A stretch of DNA of 64,000 nt. Source: Margaritifera margaritifera (Eukaryota > Mollusca > Bivalvia > Unionida > Margaritiferidae). The DNA is taken from NCBI GenBank assembly GCA_029931535.1, contig JAQPZY010001695.1:3476501-3540500 (forward strand), given 5' to 3'. The notes beneath the pieces were generated by a model. It did not search any database. It was not told the origin of the DNA and worked only from the letters and a program-made list of their open reading frames with translations. Made by a program: the position numbers and the translations under genes. Shown here piece by piece: positions 45,856 through 57,779 of the stretch (the stretch's first letter is position 1; the number at the start of each line of letters is the position of its first letter).

Positions 45856-46518
45856 ATTTCATTAATCAAATATAAATTTCTAACCTGATTGTCGCCTGGT
45901 GGCCCCTAACATTGTCATCTTGTTCGCTTTTTAAACCAAATGGAAGCTGTCGATGTAAACAACCAACAAACTGCTCACTGTCCTTTTCTGGATTCAAGAA
46001 CAGTCCTTTTTCAGTAAAACTGTGTTATCTGCATCCACTTTTGCAATGTACAGTTTTAATATTTCTAAAAAAGAAAAAAAAAAAAAAATGCAACAAACTG
46101 TACCGTACTAACGGAGGGGGGGGGGGGGCGGACGGGGCGGTTGCCCGATGCACCAGAGGTCTTGGGGCGCCAAAACAGCTGATAAAAATTCGGGCCTCGT
46201 ATTCTGGCCCTTTGGGCCATCATCGTCGTCCCGGGCGCCATTTGCCCTTAGTACGCCACTGGGAAAAATAAAAAGGAAGAATTCTTGTATACATGTGTTC
46301 CAATGGATGTAACTCCAAACTTTACGGAATTATTCTGAGCTTATTGAAGATGATAAACTACATCACATCTGTTGTCCGAATACATATATTCACCCACGCA
46401 AATATGGCAACCATGCTACTAAAGAAACTCCTGTTTGGTTTGAAACGCCAACAAGTTGACAGTGTTGGGGACCCTCTGGCGACAATCAGGTTATAAATTA
46501 TAAATTAATCAATGAAAT
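45856..46518. mobile_element. inverted-repeat element with ~85-90 bp termini
   Basis: 45856-45945 is inverted relative to 46433-46518. Shared words, read inward, are 'atttcatt.attaat', 'taacctgattgtcgcc', 'acattgtca.cttgtt' and 'aaaccaaa'. The ~490 bp interior has no transposase. This is consistent with a MITE or foldback element; the termini are too diverged to define a target duplication. A second, nested inverted-repeat element lies inside at 46096-46261. Confidence 0.75.
46096..46261. mobile_element. candidate hAT-like MITE nested in the 45.9-46.5 kb element
   Basis: The right end reads 'ttagtacgccactg', and the left end has a decayed counterpart ('actgtaccgtactaa'). The interior is G/C-rich ('cggacggggcggttgccc' and 'gtcccgggcgccatttgccc') and unlike the surrounding AT-rich DNA. 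CAGTGGCGTA-type ends are common in hAT MITEs. No convincing 8 bp duplication was seen. Confidence 0.5.
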
Positions 46519-47033
46519 AAGTTTTGTGCATTTGTTGTATTCTTGATGTTGTTTGTCTTTAAAATCGGTCGCGGGGTACGCACAAATGTGAGTATATGCA
46601 AACACCAGATTTGTCTCTTCAAGTACATCAACATCAATGGAAGCTAGACTTTTTGTAATGGTTTATTTATACTCGCAACTGAATAATTTGCAAACACTTA
46701 TTTTATCCATTCATTTAACAATTGTCACCTACCCGTAATGACGGTAAGTCTTGGGACACCCTTAATTATTTTAAGAAGTATTTTTTTTTTATAACCTATA
46801 AAAGTTGGGGCACGAAGTTAAAGCAATTTTTTCATGTACTATAAGTCTTGGGACACCTAAAACATTTTTTTTCCTACTGATCAATCGGCGTATTTTATCG
46901 ATCGTAACCTCAGGTAAAATAAACAGGACTTCGTGGTTGTTAAGGGACTCTCATTATGAATTATTACATGGAAATGTTATAAATTATTATAATTTGTTTG
47001 AAAAGTTAATAAATATATTTAATTTTTCTCTGT

Positions 47034-47037
<4 letters not shown>

Positions 47038-47107
<70 letters not shown>
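47038..47107 (+). repeat. (TA)n microsatellite
   Basis: About 35 TA units. Confidence 0.95.
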
Positions 47108-47110
<3 letters not shown>

Positions 47111-47643
47111 CGAATTCAAATATGTATAATTTAATCAGACCATGACTTCTCCCTTTTGTACTCCTGTGTACTTACTGTCAGTTTATGCATTATTGCATTA
47201 AAATTTTCGAAAGTCACCTGTAATTATGGGAGTTTTGTGCCCTGAAAATTAACTACCTAACTAATTAAATTGTAATACCAGTATGACAAAAAAAAAAAAA
47301 GAAAAAAAAAAGAAAAAAAAATTGTTTCAACTCCCGCATTTATTGTGCGCACGTTTACATCATGGCGTCACCACATGCACAGGGTCTCGTATTGTCGCTT
47401 ACAATTTACCTATCAGTCATACGTGTACTATATAAAACTACAAGGGAGGACACTTCTCCTTTCTCGCGCGACCTATTTAAGAATCAACGTTGATATTTGA
47501 AGCTACACTTCGCATAGCGTAATAAATTTGGTACCGATGTTTAGCTCAGACATTCAACTTTGTATGCCTACACAAAGTTTGACTTACTACCACACCTTTA
47601 AGGAATGCCAGACCATTTTCCCACGCTATCGGTCGACATGGCC

Positions 47644-47817
47644 ATGATCGCGCCCGCTTAATATGCAGGTACAACGCACTGAATGGAATTCTGCCCCCTT
47701 ATTGGTCGACTGAAAATCAGATTATTAGTAGGCGTAGTACGTCATTTTCAGCCGACCATTGAGAGGGCAGTATTTCATTCAGCTCGTTGCTCTTGCCTAT
47801 TAAGCGGGCGCGATCAT
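47644..47817. mobile_element. ~170 bp foldback MITE
   Basis: Left arm 47644-47720 and right arm 47737-47817 are inverted: 'gatcgcgcccgcttaata' at the left end matches 'tattaagcgggcgcgatc' at the right end perfectly over 18 bp. Further in, 'ctgaatg', 'ctgccc' and 'ggtcgactgaaaat' pair with few mismatches. The loop is about 16 nt. It is GC-richer than the flanks. No transposase is possible at this length. Confidence 0.85.
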
Positions 47818-48559
47818 ATCCTAATTTCCGGAACTGCGTCCATGGTTCATGTAAAAGGTCACGTGGCATATGACCGGAATGTGCCAGTTATGCCAAGGTA
47901 TGGATATTATTAGTTTATAGCGTCTCCACGTTTTTGAAATAAAAAAAATAAATTAAAAATGCATTTTTTCCCTCGTTAATTCTTTATGCAGTTTGTGGAC
48001 TTACATTACTGCCTGCTTGTTCTTTACCATATAAATACACGAATCAATAGAGAGAGAGACAGAGAGAGAGAGACAGAGAAACAGAGGGAGAGAGAAATTT
48101 AAAAATAGACACTGGTGAATGGATACACATTTTATTATAATAGATTAAACGTCTTTTGATGTAGAATATATGTTTATTATGAAATAATACTGAAACGAAA
48201 AAGTCTATAGTGAATATACATTACCGGTGTAAGTTTTTGTTACGTTATATAAGAATCCTACCTGATTAAAACCAAATATTTACATTGGGTATCCCGTTGA
48301 ATAAATTCCTTAAGTGGGTTTTCCTATTCAAGATATGTAAACAAAGCCATCATGTGATCGGCGGACCTATCTTTAGTATATAATAGAAAATTCAAGGCCA
48401 AAATGTCTGACACAAATAAGGCATTAGTCAAAATATAGATTTTCATTATGATTTAAAAAAAAAAAATTACATGAAATTACCTGTTATAATCTTATTTTGT
48501 CTGATTTTACTTATAAAATACTTCCTGTCACACTTAAAGAACGCTGGTGACACAGTTAA

Positions 48560-48567
48560 TGACGTCA
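48560..48567 (+). promoter_or_regulatory. CRE-like site TGACGTCA
   Basis: A perfect palindromic cAMP-response element lies 36 bp upstream of the ATG at 48603, within a locally CpG-rich stretch (gacgtca, agcgcgtt, ggtcgcgaga, atggcgcacg) that stands out in AT-rich surroundings. This fits a promoter or 5' UTR of the gene starting at 48603. There is no evidence beyond sequence. Confidence 0.45.
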
Positions 48568-48602
48568 TTATCTTGAAACAAGCGCGTTAGGTCGCGAGAA
48601 AC

Positions 48603-48681
48603 ATGGCGCACGATTCAAGGACTCCATCGACTTCCGGCTATTGGACGATACATACCTTGGATTCGAATCATAAGCACCACT
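48603..48681 (+). CDS. candidate first coding exon of an unrecognised spliced gene
   Basis: The ATG has a strong context (gagaaacATGG) in a CpG-rich patch just after a CRE-like site. It opens a frame reading 'MAHDSRTPSTSGYWTIHTLD' and six further residues (SNHKHH), then one base before a GT at 48682-48683. The frame hits a stop shortly after, so if it is an exon the donor must be here. The donor (ACT|gtacta) is weak, but the resulting phase 1 agrees with the start of the next candidate exon, whose first two bases complete a Cys codon. This exon is the least certain part of the model. Confidence 0.35.
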
Positions 48682-48689
48682 GTACTAAA

Positions 48690-49760
48690 CTTAAATAATA
48701 TCTCTAAAATACGATAAGAAGTTTCAGAAATAATGCTTTTAAAGTAAAAACTCCGAGGAAGTTTGTTTTGATGTAAGCGACCTTAAATAAGTACATGTTT
48801 TACTCAGCTACGGTAATCGTGCTAATATTACGGAATAAAACAATTTCGCATCAAAGTACTGGCATTGCCGCCCGACAAAATTTTTATCTTTACCCAAGCC
48901 AATTGCAGGGTTTAAACAATTAACTGGCCTGGATTGCTGTCGGAAAACAAAAGACAAGTCCGCCAATTATAAACAAATGTGACTCCAAAAACTACCAGCT
49001 TGCCAAAATCAAAAGTGCAATGAAAGATAATGTGTTGAAATTATTATTTTGTGAAGCCGAAGCACAAAACTAAAATGGATTGATGATAATCTTAACCGAT
49101 CTATATTCAGAATTTTAACATATATTATGATCATTCGTTCATGAATATATGACAGTTATGTGAATTAATGCTGGTTGTGTACTTCATATCATTAAAAAGG
49201 TGTGACTTTTCATATAGATTACATCACCTTGTAGGATCGCTTATACCACTGAAAAACATCAACTGTTGTCGAGCGCGTGTATCCAAATGATTGAAATAGC
49301 AATGAATGTCTAGCTGAAATGTAATCTGGAAGAATGGAATTGGTAAAAACGATGAATACAGCAAAATCTGCATTGAATATTTTTGGGAATAAACAAGGAT
49401 ATAAGTGACGCCAAGCACGATTTGCACCGTGTAAAAAATATCTGACATCTGTACTGTACAGGTCTCCCGGTGAACTCTATAAGCGGCCCGCGAATTATGA
49501 AGTCTTTATTTTCCTTTATTTGAAATCATGTTGGAGAAATCGGAAAATATGCACTTGCAAAATAATAATATTAAAAGAATCATATTAGTTTATAACAGTT
49601 TATTGACCTGGTAATTGAACTAGCTGGTCACTGCTGTATGGCGTATGGCGATTTTACCAATTTTGTCTTTATATTTTTTTGTGTCTGCAAGTTTTGGGAC
49701 ACCAAAAAATTTATATATTTTACATCCATATAAGTCTTGAGACACGAAAAAAATTCATTG
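48690..49760. other. putative intron 1, left part
   Basis: No open frame or element was recognised except repeats of a short 'gtcttgggacacc'-like word near 49690 and 49730 (also at 46745 and 46841). Confidence 0.4.
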
Positions 49761-49764
49761 ACAT

Positions 49765-50292
49765 GCATGACTTTTGAGAAGGATTTGAGAACACATTTGA
49801 ATCCATTGATATATTTGTAACACCAATAAGTATTTATTGGCCTCCTATAATTATCATGTAACTAATAGATGATAAAACACCGCTTGGGTGTGCAGAATTG
49901 TTGTTAGATCGATCATGTTTTTGAAGAAATCCAAGTGGCTAAGTTCCTTTTATTTCCAAATACACCTGTCAAAAAAGTGTCGTGAGTTATAATATTTACA
50001 GTTATCACCTAAACACCTAGTCACCTTGAAATCAGCAACAGGAAATCAAAACAGTCTTTGACAAACCAACTTTTGAGAAGGAGTTTAGAAAAAAACTTAT
50101 TTTATCCATTTAATTATTTGCCAAACCATTAAGAAATGATCAGTCTCCTGTAATTATCACATAAATAATAGATGATAAACACCACTTGGGTGCAGAATGT
50201 TTGGTATATTGATTGTGCTTTTAAATAAATCCAAGTGGCTAATCATTATCGACAAGTGCCTTTTATTTCCAAACACCTGTCAAAGAAATCTC
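49765..50292 (+). repeat. ~300 bp tandem duplication
   Basis: Two copies (about 49768-49980 and 50067-50292) share 'acttttgagaagga', 'tcctataattatcatgtaac', 'tagatgataaa', 'cacttgggtg.cagaat', 'aaatccaagtggctaa' and 'ccttttatttccaaa'. Confidence 0.85.
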
Positions 50293-50814
50293 ACTTATTA
50301 TTATCATTTCACCTGGTCATATACTAGCCAAATTGGCCACATGCATTAAAACATTAGCTGATTTTTTAAAGTCCACAAGCTCGGCACATATTGGAGTTCA
50401 TGAAATGTCCATGGCCACATTAGGACTTGAAAATTAGTTAGTTATATATACATACATATCTTTCAATTAAATTGTGACTGTTAAGTTAAAATATAAATAT
50501 TTATTTCCTTTCGTCAAAAGTTGTTTCAAATAGTAAATATTCACATTATCATGTCTGTACAACAAAATGCAAGACTGACCTTGACTTTGATTGCAAAGTA
50601 GAAATGATATACTTTGACCATATATTGTTTGAAATAAAGGATCAATAGATGAAAGAAACTGCAGACATTTAAGTAATAGAAGAATGCAATACATATAAAC
50701 CCTAAATAAAGGTGCTGATATATGTACTGTGGCAAGATCAGATTATAAAACTTGCAGAACATAATGCATTACGAACTGAACACAAACTCTCTTTGTCTCT
50801 CTCTCTCTCTCTCT

Positions 50815-51060
50815 CAATATTTTTATCTTGCCTGCAGGCAAGCACCTTGCAAACTTAAGCTTGCCTGAACAGAATTTGTGCTTGTCCTGGCCATCAGGCA
50901 GTGGATTTGTGAAACCCTGGACATGCCACTGTAACCAGTCTGAGCTACATGCAATCTGATGGTGGGAATCAAATCCACATCTGGTACAGTGCCTTAAACC
51001 ACTGAAGGAGCCTCTGCCCTATGGTCTCTGGGAGGGGGTCAGAGGTCATATTAAAAAAAA
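50815..51060 (-). mobile_element. candidate tRNA-derived SINE
   Basis: On the minus strand, 'ccttcagtggtttaaggcac' resembles a pol III A box and 'tggatttgattccc' a B box, with short spacing. A second A-like word 'tagctcagactggttaca' and B-like 'gggtttcacaaatcc' follow. The copy ends near an inverted 'cttgcctgcaggcaag' hairpin. The spacing is too short for a functional tRNA. The SINE reading is tentative. Confidence 0.35.
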
Positions 51061-51775
51061 TTGCAATTGCAGTGACATTTTTTAAAACTTTTTTTTTACC
51101 AGACTTGTATGTGCATATAATTTAGTGGGACACATTATATATATAATAGCATTTGGATTACAATCCCTAGGTTACCATACATGGGCGGTGATGTAAAATT
51201 TGGGGTGGAGTGGGTAGTTAGACATGTATTAAAAAGCATCAGGATTTGCCATGACAAGATGAGGAAGTATCTCTAGTTTGCATTTGTTATAGTTTTATTT
51301 ATTTTTCAGGGATTTTTCTTAGGGTTGAAATGGGTCAATAATGAGTTTTTTCCCAATTTACTCCTTTCAATTAACCATATTAACTTCCATTTTCTTGAAT
51401 TGATGGTCAAGCTCCATTCCCATTACTGTAGAAATATCCCCATCAAAATACAGTCCTTTACAAAAGGATGATGATGGTGATAATGCAGGGGAGGATAATT
51501 CCCTGCTCAATTAGCCCCAACAAGTAAAAAGCATTGTAAAATTTCCTGTAATTAGGCCAACTTTTACAAAGAAAAAAGAGCAAACAATTTAAAGTTGGAT
51601 ACCATTTCCCTGCATTAACCTTGACATTCTAGTAGGTAAAAATTAGAATCTTCACCCCCTGTGGTGGTAGAAGTTTGTAACAAGAGACCTACAGAAAATC
51701 TCCGAATAAAAGCACTTTATTGCAAATATTCATTTGGCATGTGCTAATATTATAATTGTTGTTTCTAGATTACAG

Positions 51776-51833
51776 GTGGTATCGGACAGGGAGCATTTTC
51801 TTACTTGACAGAAGAAATCGGACATGATGGTAG
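51776..51833 (+). CDS. candidate exon 2 of the unrecognised gene
   Basis: Acceptor 'ttctagattacag' and donor AG|gtaaag bound a 58 nt open segment. In phase it encodes 'GIGQGAFSYLTEEIGHDG' and ends with two bases (AG) that need one more. The alternative donor four bases upstream (ATG|gtaggt) would give a phase that does not fit exon 3. The local composition is more coding-like than the flanks. Protein family not recognised. Confidence 0.55.
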
Positions 51834-53859
51834 GTAAAGTTGTCATGATAAATAAAGTAATTCTATAACTTACAGTATTGTCTGATATGTTGAGATTGTA
51901 TTATATTATTTGAATAACTGCATTATGCAGGTTTGTGTCTTAATATACTGTGGATTCATTTATTGTTGTGGGTATCAATCTTCATGCTTTTATAATAAAA
52001 AGAAGTAAAACATGAAAACTTAAGTCGATTCATGCTAAATGCATAATCCCAGCTCGTGAGAAAATGTCAAAGAGATTGGTTCTTATTATTAGTGGTTTTC
52101 ATAAAGATGGACTGGTGTAATTCTGCAGTTTTCAGGATTGTTTGTGTGACAAATGTTTGTGTGTACCAGGAGACTTGACTGACACAAAATGTATTCATTG
52201 GTTTTGTCTGAAAATCATTGAAGTGTGAGCTTTAGTGATATTCTGTAGTTAATGCATATACACAGTGCATTATTAGTACTTGTGCTTCAAGCAGTAGTTG
52301 TATTTCACAGTCATGTTGTCCCTTTGAATTAAAAATGCGTGAATAAATGAGTCATGCTTGCAGGAGGATTTCAGTTTTAACAGGAAACTTTATTACATGT
52401 TAATAAAAGAATACATGTTTGCATTTATCTATGCTTTCTGTAGATTATTCGTTCAGATCGATCATTACTCTGATTAAATTTTAAATCACAAAGAAATACA
52501 GTGAATAAAGCAAGTGCAGATAATTTTTCCAGAAGGAAGGAATGATGTAAACGAGGAATAAATCTAGTGTTGTAGAACATTTAATTAGTCATTCTTTCAT
52601 TTTCAATAATACTTGTACTTAAATATTTTTTATGATCTTTCTCTTTTTTTTCTGTTCTTACTGATCTCACATGACATCATTTTAAGCACTGAGTGGAACT
52701 GACGGTTACCAGATACTGCATACATCCTTGTGGATTGGAACATTATAAAATAATTTATTATTCTTTTATTAAAAAAATGTTCTTCAAAAACAGTTAAAAT
52801 AAAGTAAAGGGATGTAAAATATAGTATTTTATTACAGTAATCAAACTGAATTAACAAATAGTTGAGCTGTTTTTATCACTAGAAATGTATCAGTAACACA
52901 TGTGGATCAGTTAAATTCGGGGTTTGGAGCAACCACAAAATCAATGAAGCACACTACTAAAAAAGTGAAACCACAGTATATATGTACAGGTTACTTCCAA
53001 GAATGGAAAAAAATGCGTCAAATTGTGTGGTCATTTAATAAAGAAATTGTTGGCAATTTTTTTTACCTGTTTGTTATTTATTTAAGAAAATTAAAACACG
53101 TTATTATCAGTCTGACATGATTTGAGCCCTCCTTATTGGGATTTGAATTCCTCATGTTTGAGTCATTTCTGTCTGGAATCATTTTAAACATTATGAGTAC
53201 TGGTAGTTTTTTCTCACAGTACACTGCTTTGAAAGACAATGTGGCAGTTTTTTGTGTGCTGAAAATGCCATCTTCTGTTATTTACATTTGCTATCCATGA
53301 TCATTGACCATGTACTCTCGATTTTTTGTCCAAGCTAATCAAAGTCAGTAAGACAAGCCAATGAAATTGATCATCTTGTGTTTCTTTGGCAACTAGTGCA
53401 CACTATTCACTGAGCCAGCTTGGAATGTGCATGAATCAGTCAATCTGAAATAACTGCAAAATCTTTCAGCTTTATTCTTGATGGTCTTTTTGCTGATAGG
53501 ATTTAGAATTTCCCCTTCAGAAGCCATTATGATGAGGCAAATGAACCATAACTTTATCTCAGACAACTGAAATTGGGTGTTCAGTATACTTTAAAACTAT
53601 CTTCTAACGCATCTAATCCCTCAGATGATGTAGACTTTAGGCCAAATACCAAATCTTGTTTGCTCAGAAACCAAATATTATTCCACGTTTTGGCACATGA
53701 ATCTGTTCTCAGTTAGAAACGGCAAAAATCATTGTTGGAAATACTGCACAATTTTGTTTCCTCCAAAATAACCACCTTGGTTATCAAAACTCCCCAAAAT
53801 AATATATGATCTTTGCTAATTCAGAAAGTCCTCAGCAAATCCTCATTTTTCAGAGTAAA

Positions 53860-54560
53860 TTCACTGAAATAAGAGCCTTTTATCATGTCCATATGTCTCT
53901 GCATACAGACAGCTCAAAAGATGGAGACATGGCTGAAGCTGCCATTGCAACATCCCATGGCACCATCTCGAGCAAGTTACTGGATAAAGCGACAGAAATT
54001 ACTCATGTTCAGATTTCCTTTCCACACCGAAAGCCTTGCAAAGCCCTTAATTTGGCAACCCATTAATATCGCAGATGTTACAGAAACTAGACTAGCTCAT
54101 TCAATCTGGAAAAAGTGTTCTGTATTGTTGGCTGCCTAGTAACATTAGTATTAACTGTAATGAAAGGGCAGATAAAAAAGCCAAAGCTCCCCTGCAGTGA
54201 CCTGTTTCTGAATGAAAGATTCCATGCACTAACTTTAAATAATTTATTAATCAACATGTTTTGTTCTTGGGAAAAATATGTGGAATGTAAACTTCAAAAA
54301 CAAGCTGTGTATCTTCAAACCCTTCAGTAGCATTATCAGTATGGAACAAAATTGCAAGATGAGGTGGTATTGTGCCGAACATGTGTTATAGATGCATACC
54401 TGACTCATACATGCCACCTTAAGGGTGAACCTTGATCACACTGCATACCCTGACAGCGGAACACATTTCCATGGAGTGTATTGACTTTCCACCATGAGAG
54501 ACAGAAGTTTTTTTTTTTTTATGTGAACCCAAATTTAGGAAATTTATGATGTACCAACAG
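53860..54560 (+). pseudogene. decayed non-LTR retrotransposon RNase H and C-terminal tail
   Basis: Three frames in succession read as pieces of a LINE ORF2 C-terminus. 'HTDSSKDGDMAEAAIAT' (53902 on) matches the RNase H 'YTDGSK' start with its catalytic Asp. 'CNERADKKAKAPLQ' (about 54156-54197) matches the late RNase H 'GNERAD' motif. 'AYLTHTCHLKGEP' (54394 on) and 'LTAEHISMECIDF' (54450 on) match the 'LTH..LL' and 'TVEHILLEC' zinc-knuckle-like tail. Frameshifts and stops separate them, so the copy is dead. Jockey/CR1-type elements with an RNase H domain are the likely source. Confidence 0.72.
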
Positions 54561-55355
54561 AGAAAATCTTGGACTTTTTGAGGGAATGCATTTTATATAA
54601 TAAATTTTGACTATATAAATTGAGGATTTTATATTTGTTTTACCTTTATATCTTTTTTTATATACATTTCAGGAATTTTTACATTTTACCTTTTATCTTT
54701 TTCTTTATATTTACATTTATTTAGAAGGATTTATATTCCTAAAGTTTTTTTGTGCAATTAAATTTGTAGAACTTTACTTTTAATTGGAACCTTATAGCTA
54801 TTAATGTGCTGAGGTGTCATTAAATGCTAATACATAGTTTGTCATGGAGGCACCAAAGATGAAAAAAGCCTAAAATGAACACTCTCTCTCTCTATCTATC
54901 TATCTCTCTATCTCTCTCTCTCTCTCCCCACAGACACGCACAGTTCTAAGTGTTTAAGTTTGAGCAGGCCAACAAAAATGTTATGGATGATAAAGAGCCA
55001 GTGTTGCTTCCACGATACATGATTATCACTATTGTTAACACTTTGGTGCAGAATACTTTAACATGCACACTAACAAAATTAATGTACAATTTAATTCTGA
55101 CACATGTCTGGCAAACACAGTGATTTTAGGATTTTTGATTTCAACAGTAGGTTATTGCTTCTATACTCTCCAGATCAGTGATGAATTTGTACTTATTATT
55201 CATTATTGACATGATAAAATAACAAGAAAAATATAAATAACCCCTGTTTTCTAAATGAATTAAACATGGTACACAATTTCATTGAAATTCCCTCTGTTTT
55301 CCCTTTTATCTCTCTCTCTCTCTCTCTCTTGCTCTCTCTCTGGCTTATGCATAAG

Positions 55356-55471
55356 GGACACATATACATGGAAATCTATGGAGAGAGAGGGGGAAAAAGA
55401 AGTGGAGCTGGATGAAACCCTTGAACTTGAACTTACACCAAGTAACCTACAAGAACCTGGTCATTGTAATG
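55356..55471 (+). CDS. candidate exon 3 of the unrecognised gene
   Basis: A long CT-rich tract (55310-55341) and 'cttatgcataag' form an acceptor; the donor is AATG|gtatgc. The first G completes the Arg codon begun by exon 2. The exon then encodes 38 residues beginning 'DTYTWKSMEREGEKEVELDE' with an acidic 'TLELELTPSN' stretch, and ends in phase 1. The phase agreement on both sides supports it. The frame is also open in the intronic flanks, so splice evidence is needed. Confidence 0.5.
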
Positions 55472-56522
55472 GTATGCTTACACTTTTCATGGGATTTATC
55501 ACAATACCAATGATACAAAGTTGCAATAGCCAGTCAAGACTACCATACATTTCTTGGTTAGGAGGCACACACATACTGTAATCTATTTAATGCTCTGTTT
55601 TTGTTTTGTTTTTTTTTAACCTATATTGGGGTTCTAAAAACATTATTTTTAAATATTAAAATGTCTGAAGGCCTCTCTCTCTCTCTCTCTCTGTTGGTTG
55701 GTCTGTCTCAGCATATCAGTTTATCAGTTTTACCATAGTGTATCTCTCTCTCTCTCTGGACCCTCGTCGCAAGCTACAGGTGAAAATCTGTGAGAAGATA
55801 AGCATAGCGGATTTTTAAATGTCATGTAGACCTATAAATGATGGTAAAATTTACAGATAAACTGACTGACGAAAAGGGTAAAGAGAGAGATGGAGGATAA
55901 AAACAATCTTATGGTCTGTAGCAATGTTAATTAAAGCATAATAATGACTTAGATCAACTGTAAATAAATTTAAATGGTGAATTACCTCTTGTTGGCTCGT
56001 CATTTAGCTTAGTCTATATTCCACACTCGTTTAAATATACTCGACAGTGACTGAATGGCTGCGCATTCAGTGTTCAAGAAGCTAACCATGCTGTGTTTGT
56101 AGTGCTCTACTTTCTTCACTTCAACCATCTTTTGTTTAAATCATAAGTGTGTCTTATATTTATTTAATCAATATGAATGAAAATAGAAGCTAAAAAATAA
56201 AAGAAAAGAAGCAACTTATCAATTTGCAAAAGAATTGTGAATAGCCACAGTAGGTACAGAACTACATTTTGTAGTAGACACTCTGATGACGGATGTGAAG
56301 AGTTCTCTCACTCCGTCAATAGACAGTTTCCTGTAGTCAATCTTAACACCGTTGGAAATGCAAGAATGTGTATTTGAATGTGATATATATATAAAATATA
56401 TGTATAATATGTATGCTGTACCTTGGATATACCACTTGGCAAGCCTCGTTTCCTTTTAATGAAAAATACATATATATACATCTCGTGGTATATCAATGAT
56501 ACAGAGTACATACTACACATAT

Positions 56523-56526
<4 letters not shown>

Positions 56527-56608
<82 letters not shown>
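56527..56608 (+). repeat. (TA)n microsatellite just upstream of exon 4
   Basis: About 40 TA units ending 26 bp before the candidate acceptor of exon 4. Confidence 0.95.
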
Positions 56609-56610
<2 letters not shown>

Positions 56611-56634
56611 CTGATAAGTATTTAATTTTTCCAG

Positions 56635-56747
56635 GTATTCACAAAGCGACATATAAAGTGATGCCCTCTGAAAGTGGGATCATCTACACCAAGATAAAGG
56701 AGTCTGCCACACATCCAGTAACAAGGACTCAAACCACTTCAATAAAG
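56635..56747 (+). CDS. candidate exon 4 of the unrecognised gene
   Basis: A strong acceptor (tttaatttttccag) and donor (AAG|gtagga) bound 113 nt. The first two bases complete a Gly codon with the last base of exon 3; the exon then encodes 37 residues beginning 'IHKATYKVMPSESGIIYTKI' and ending 'VTRTQTTSIK' in phase 0. The frame has no stop. The residue mix is that of an ordinary soluble protein. The donor is followed at once by a (GA)n tract with a flank shared with 59.7 kb. Family not recognised. Confidence 0.65.
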
Positions 56748-56769
56748 GTAGGAGATGGATTTATTGGGC

Positions 56770-56802
<33 letters not shown>

Positions 56803-56855
56803 AGGGGAGAGAGAGAGAGAGGGAGAGAGAGAGAGAGGGGAGAGAGAGAGAGAGA
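56770..56855 (+). repeat. interrupted (GA)n microsatellite
   Basis: GA/GGGA tract preceded by 'gatggatttattgggca', the same flank as at 59684-59700. Confidence 0.95.
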
Positions 56856-56879
56856 AGAATTCTTGGATAACCTAACAAT

Positions 56880-57770
56880 TAAAAAAAATACTGCATTTTT
56901 AAAAACTTAAATTGCTGAAATGAGTAATCTAGGCACCATTGTCTTGTTTTGAAAATACATTTTTATTGTGTTATTTTTTATTTCCGTAAAATAAAATTGA
57001 ACATGATAATAGTTCACACAACCAACTTATTTTATAAAAATTATCAGCATAATAATACAGTGTCATGCGTAATGAAAGTAAGTGTATTATGTGTCACAAA
57101 TCAGATATAAATTTGAAATCTGAACAAGTCCATGGATTCTTTCATTTTCCTTTCAGAATTATACACAATAATCACAATCCATAAATTGTCCATACACAGT
57201 CCTAGTTTATGAACATGAATATGTCCTTATTTTCCATTTAAATTTATTTGGGACAGAAGATGTTTAAAAGTGAATGTCCAGTGATGAAGTAATCATTCTC
57301 CAGTCATCATTTTATGGCAATGTCTTCCCACATATTCACAAATCATATGGAATATTTTGAACTGAATGACCATTATTGTGTTTAATCTTTTCAGTGACCT
57401 TTGACTATTAAATAGTAAATGAACACCATTGAATATTGTATTATGCATTAAACACTGTACATAGAATAGAGCACTGTTCAGGTCACTCAGTGGTCATTTC
57501 CTTTCTTTTTTTTTCAACTGCTGTTACCGCATAAGGATTTTGTTTGACCTCTTGTCATTGTTGTTGTTATTTGTGTTATTATTACCAGCATTATTATTGG
57601 TTGGATTGCAAATGAGTTCCAGATTGGCCAGATTGCAAAGTAATTCTGGCATATGGATTGATGATAAGTTTGTGTTTAGATGTATCATGTGGAGTACTAC
57701 CACCATCAGTGAAAAGTAGGTCACTGTGCCCTATATTTCATGGTCCATTGATTTGAGTTTACCTTTGCAT
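56880..57770. other. putative intron 4, left part
   Basis: AT-rich DNA with no exon-like or transposon segment recognised. Confidence 0.5.
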
Positions 57771-57779
57771 TTAGCTAAC

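Noticed and set aside
47354..47491. Small ORF of about 44 codons starting MASPHAQG with a hydrophobic stretch
   Set aside because: Acceptable start context and one hydrophobic segment, but it is too short to judge and no promoter, homologue or splice support was seen.
50940..51010. tRNA gene
   Set aside because: A-box and B-box like words are present on the minus strand, but no cloverleaf with acceptor and anticodon stems can be drawn; kept only as a SINE candidate.
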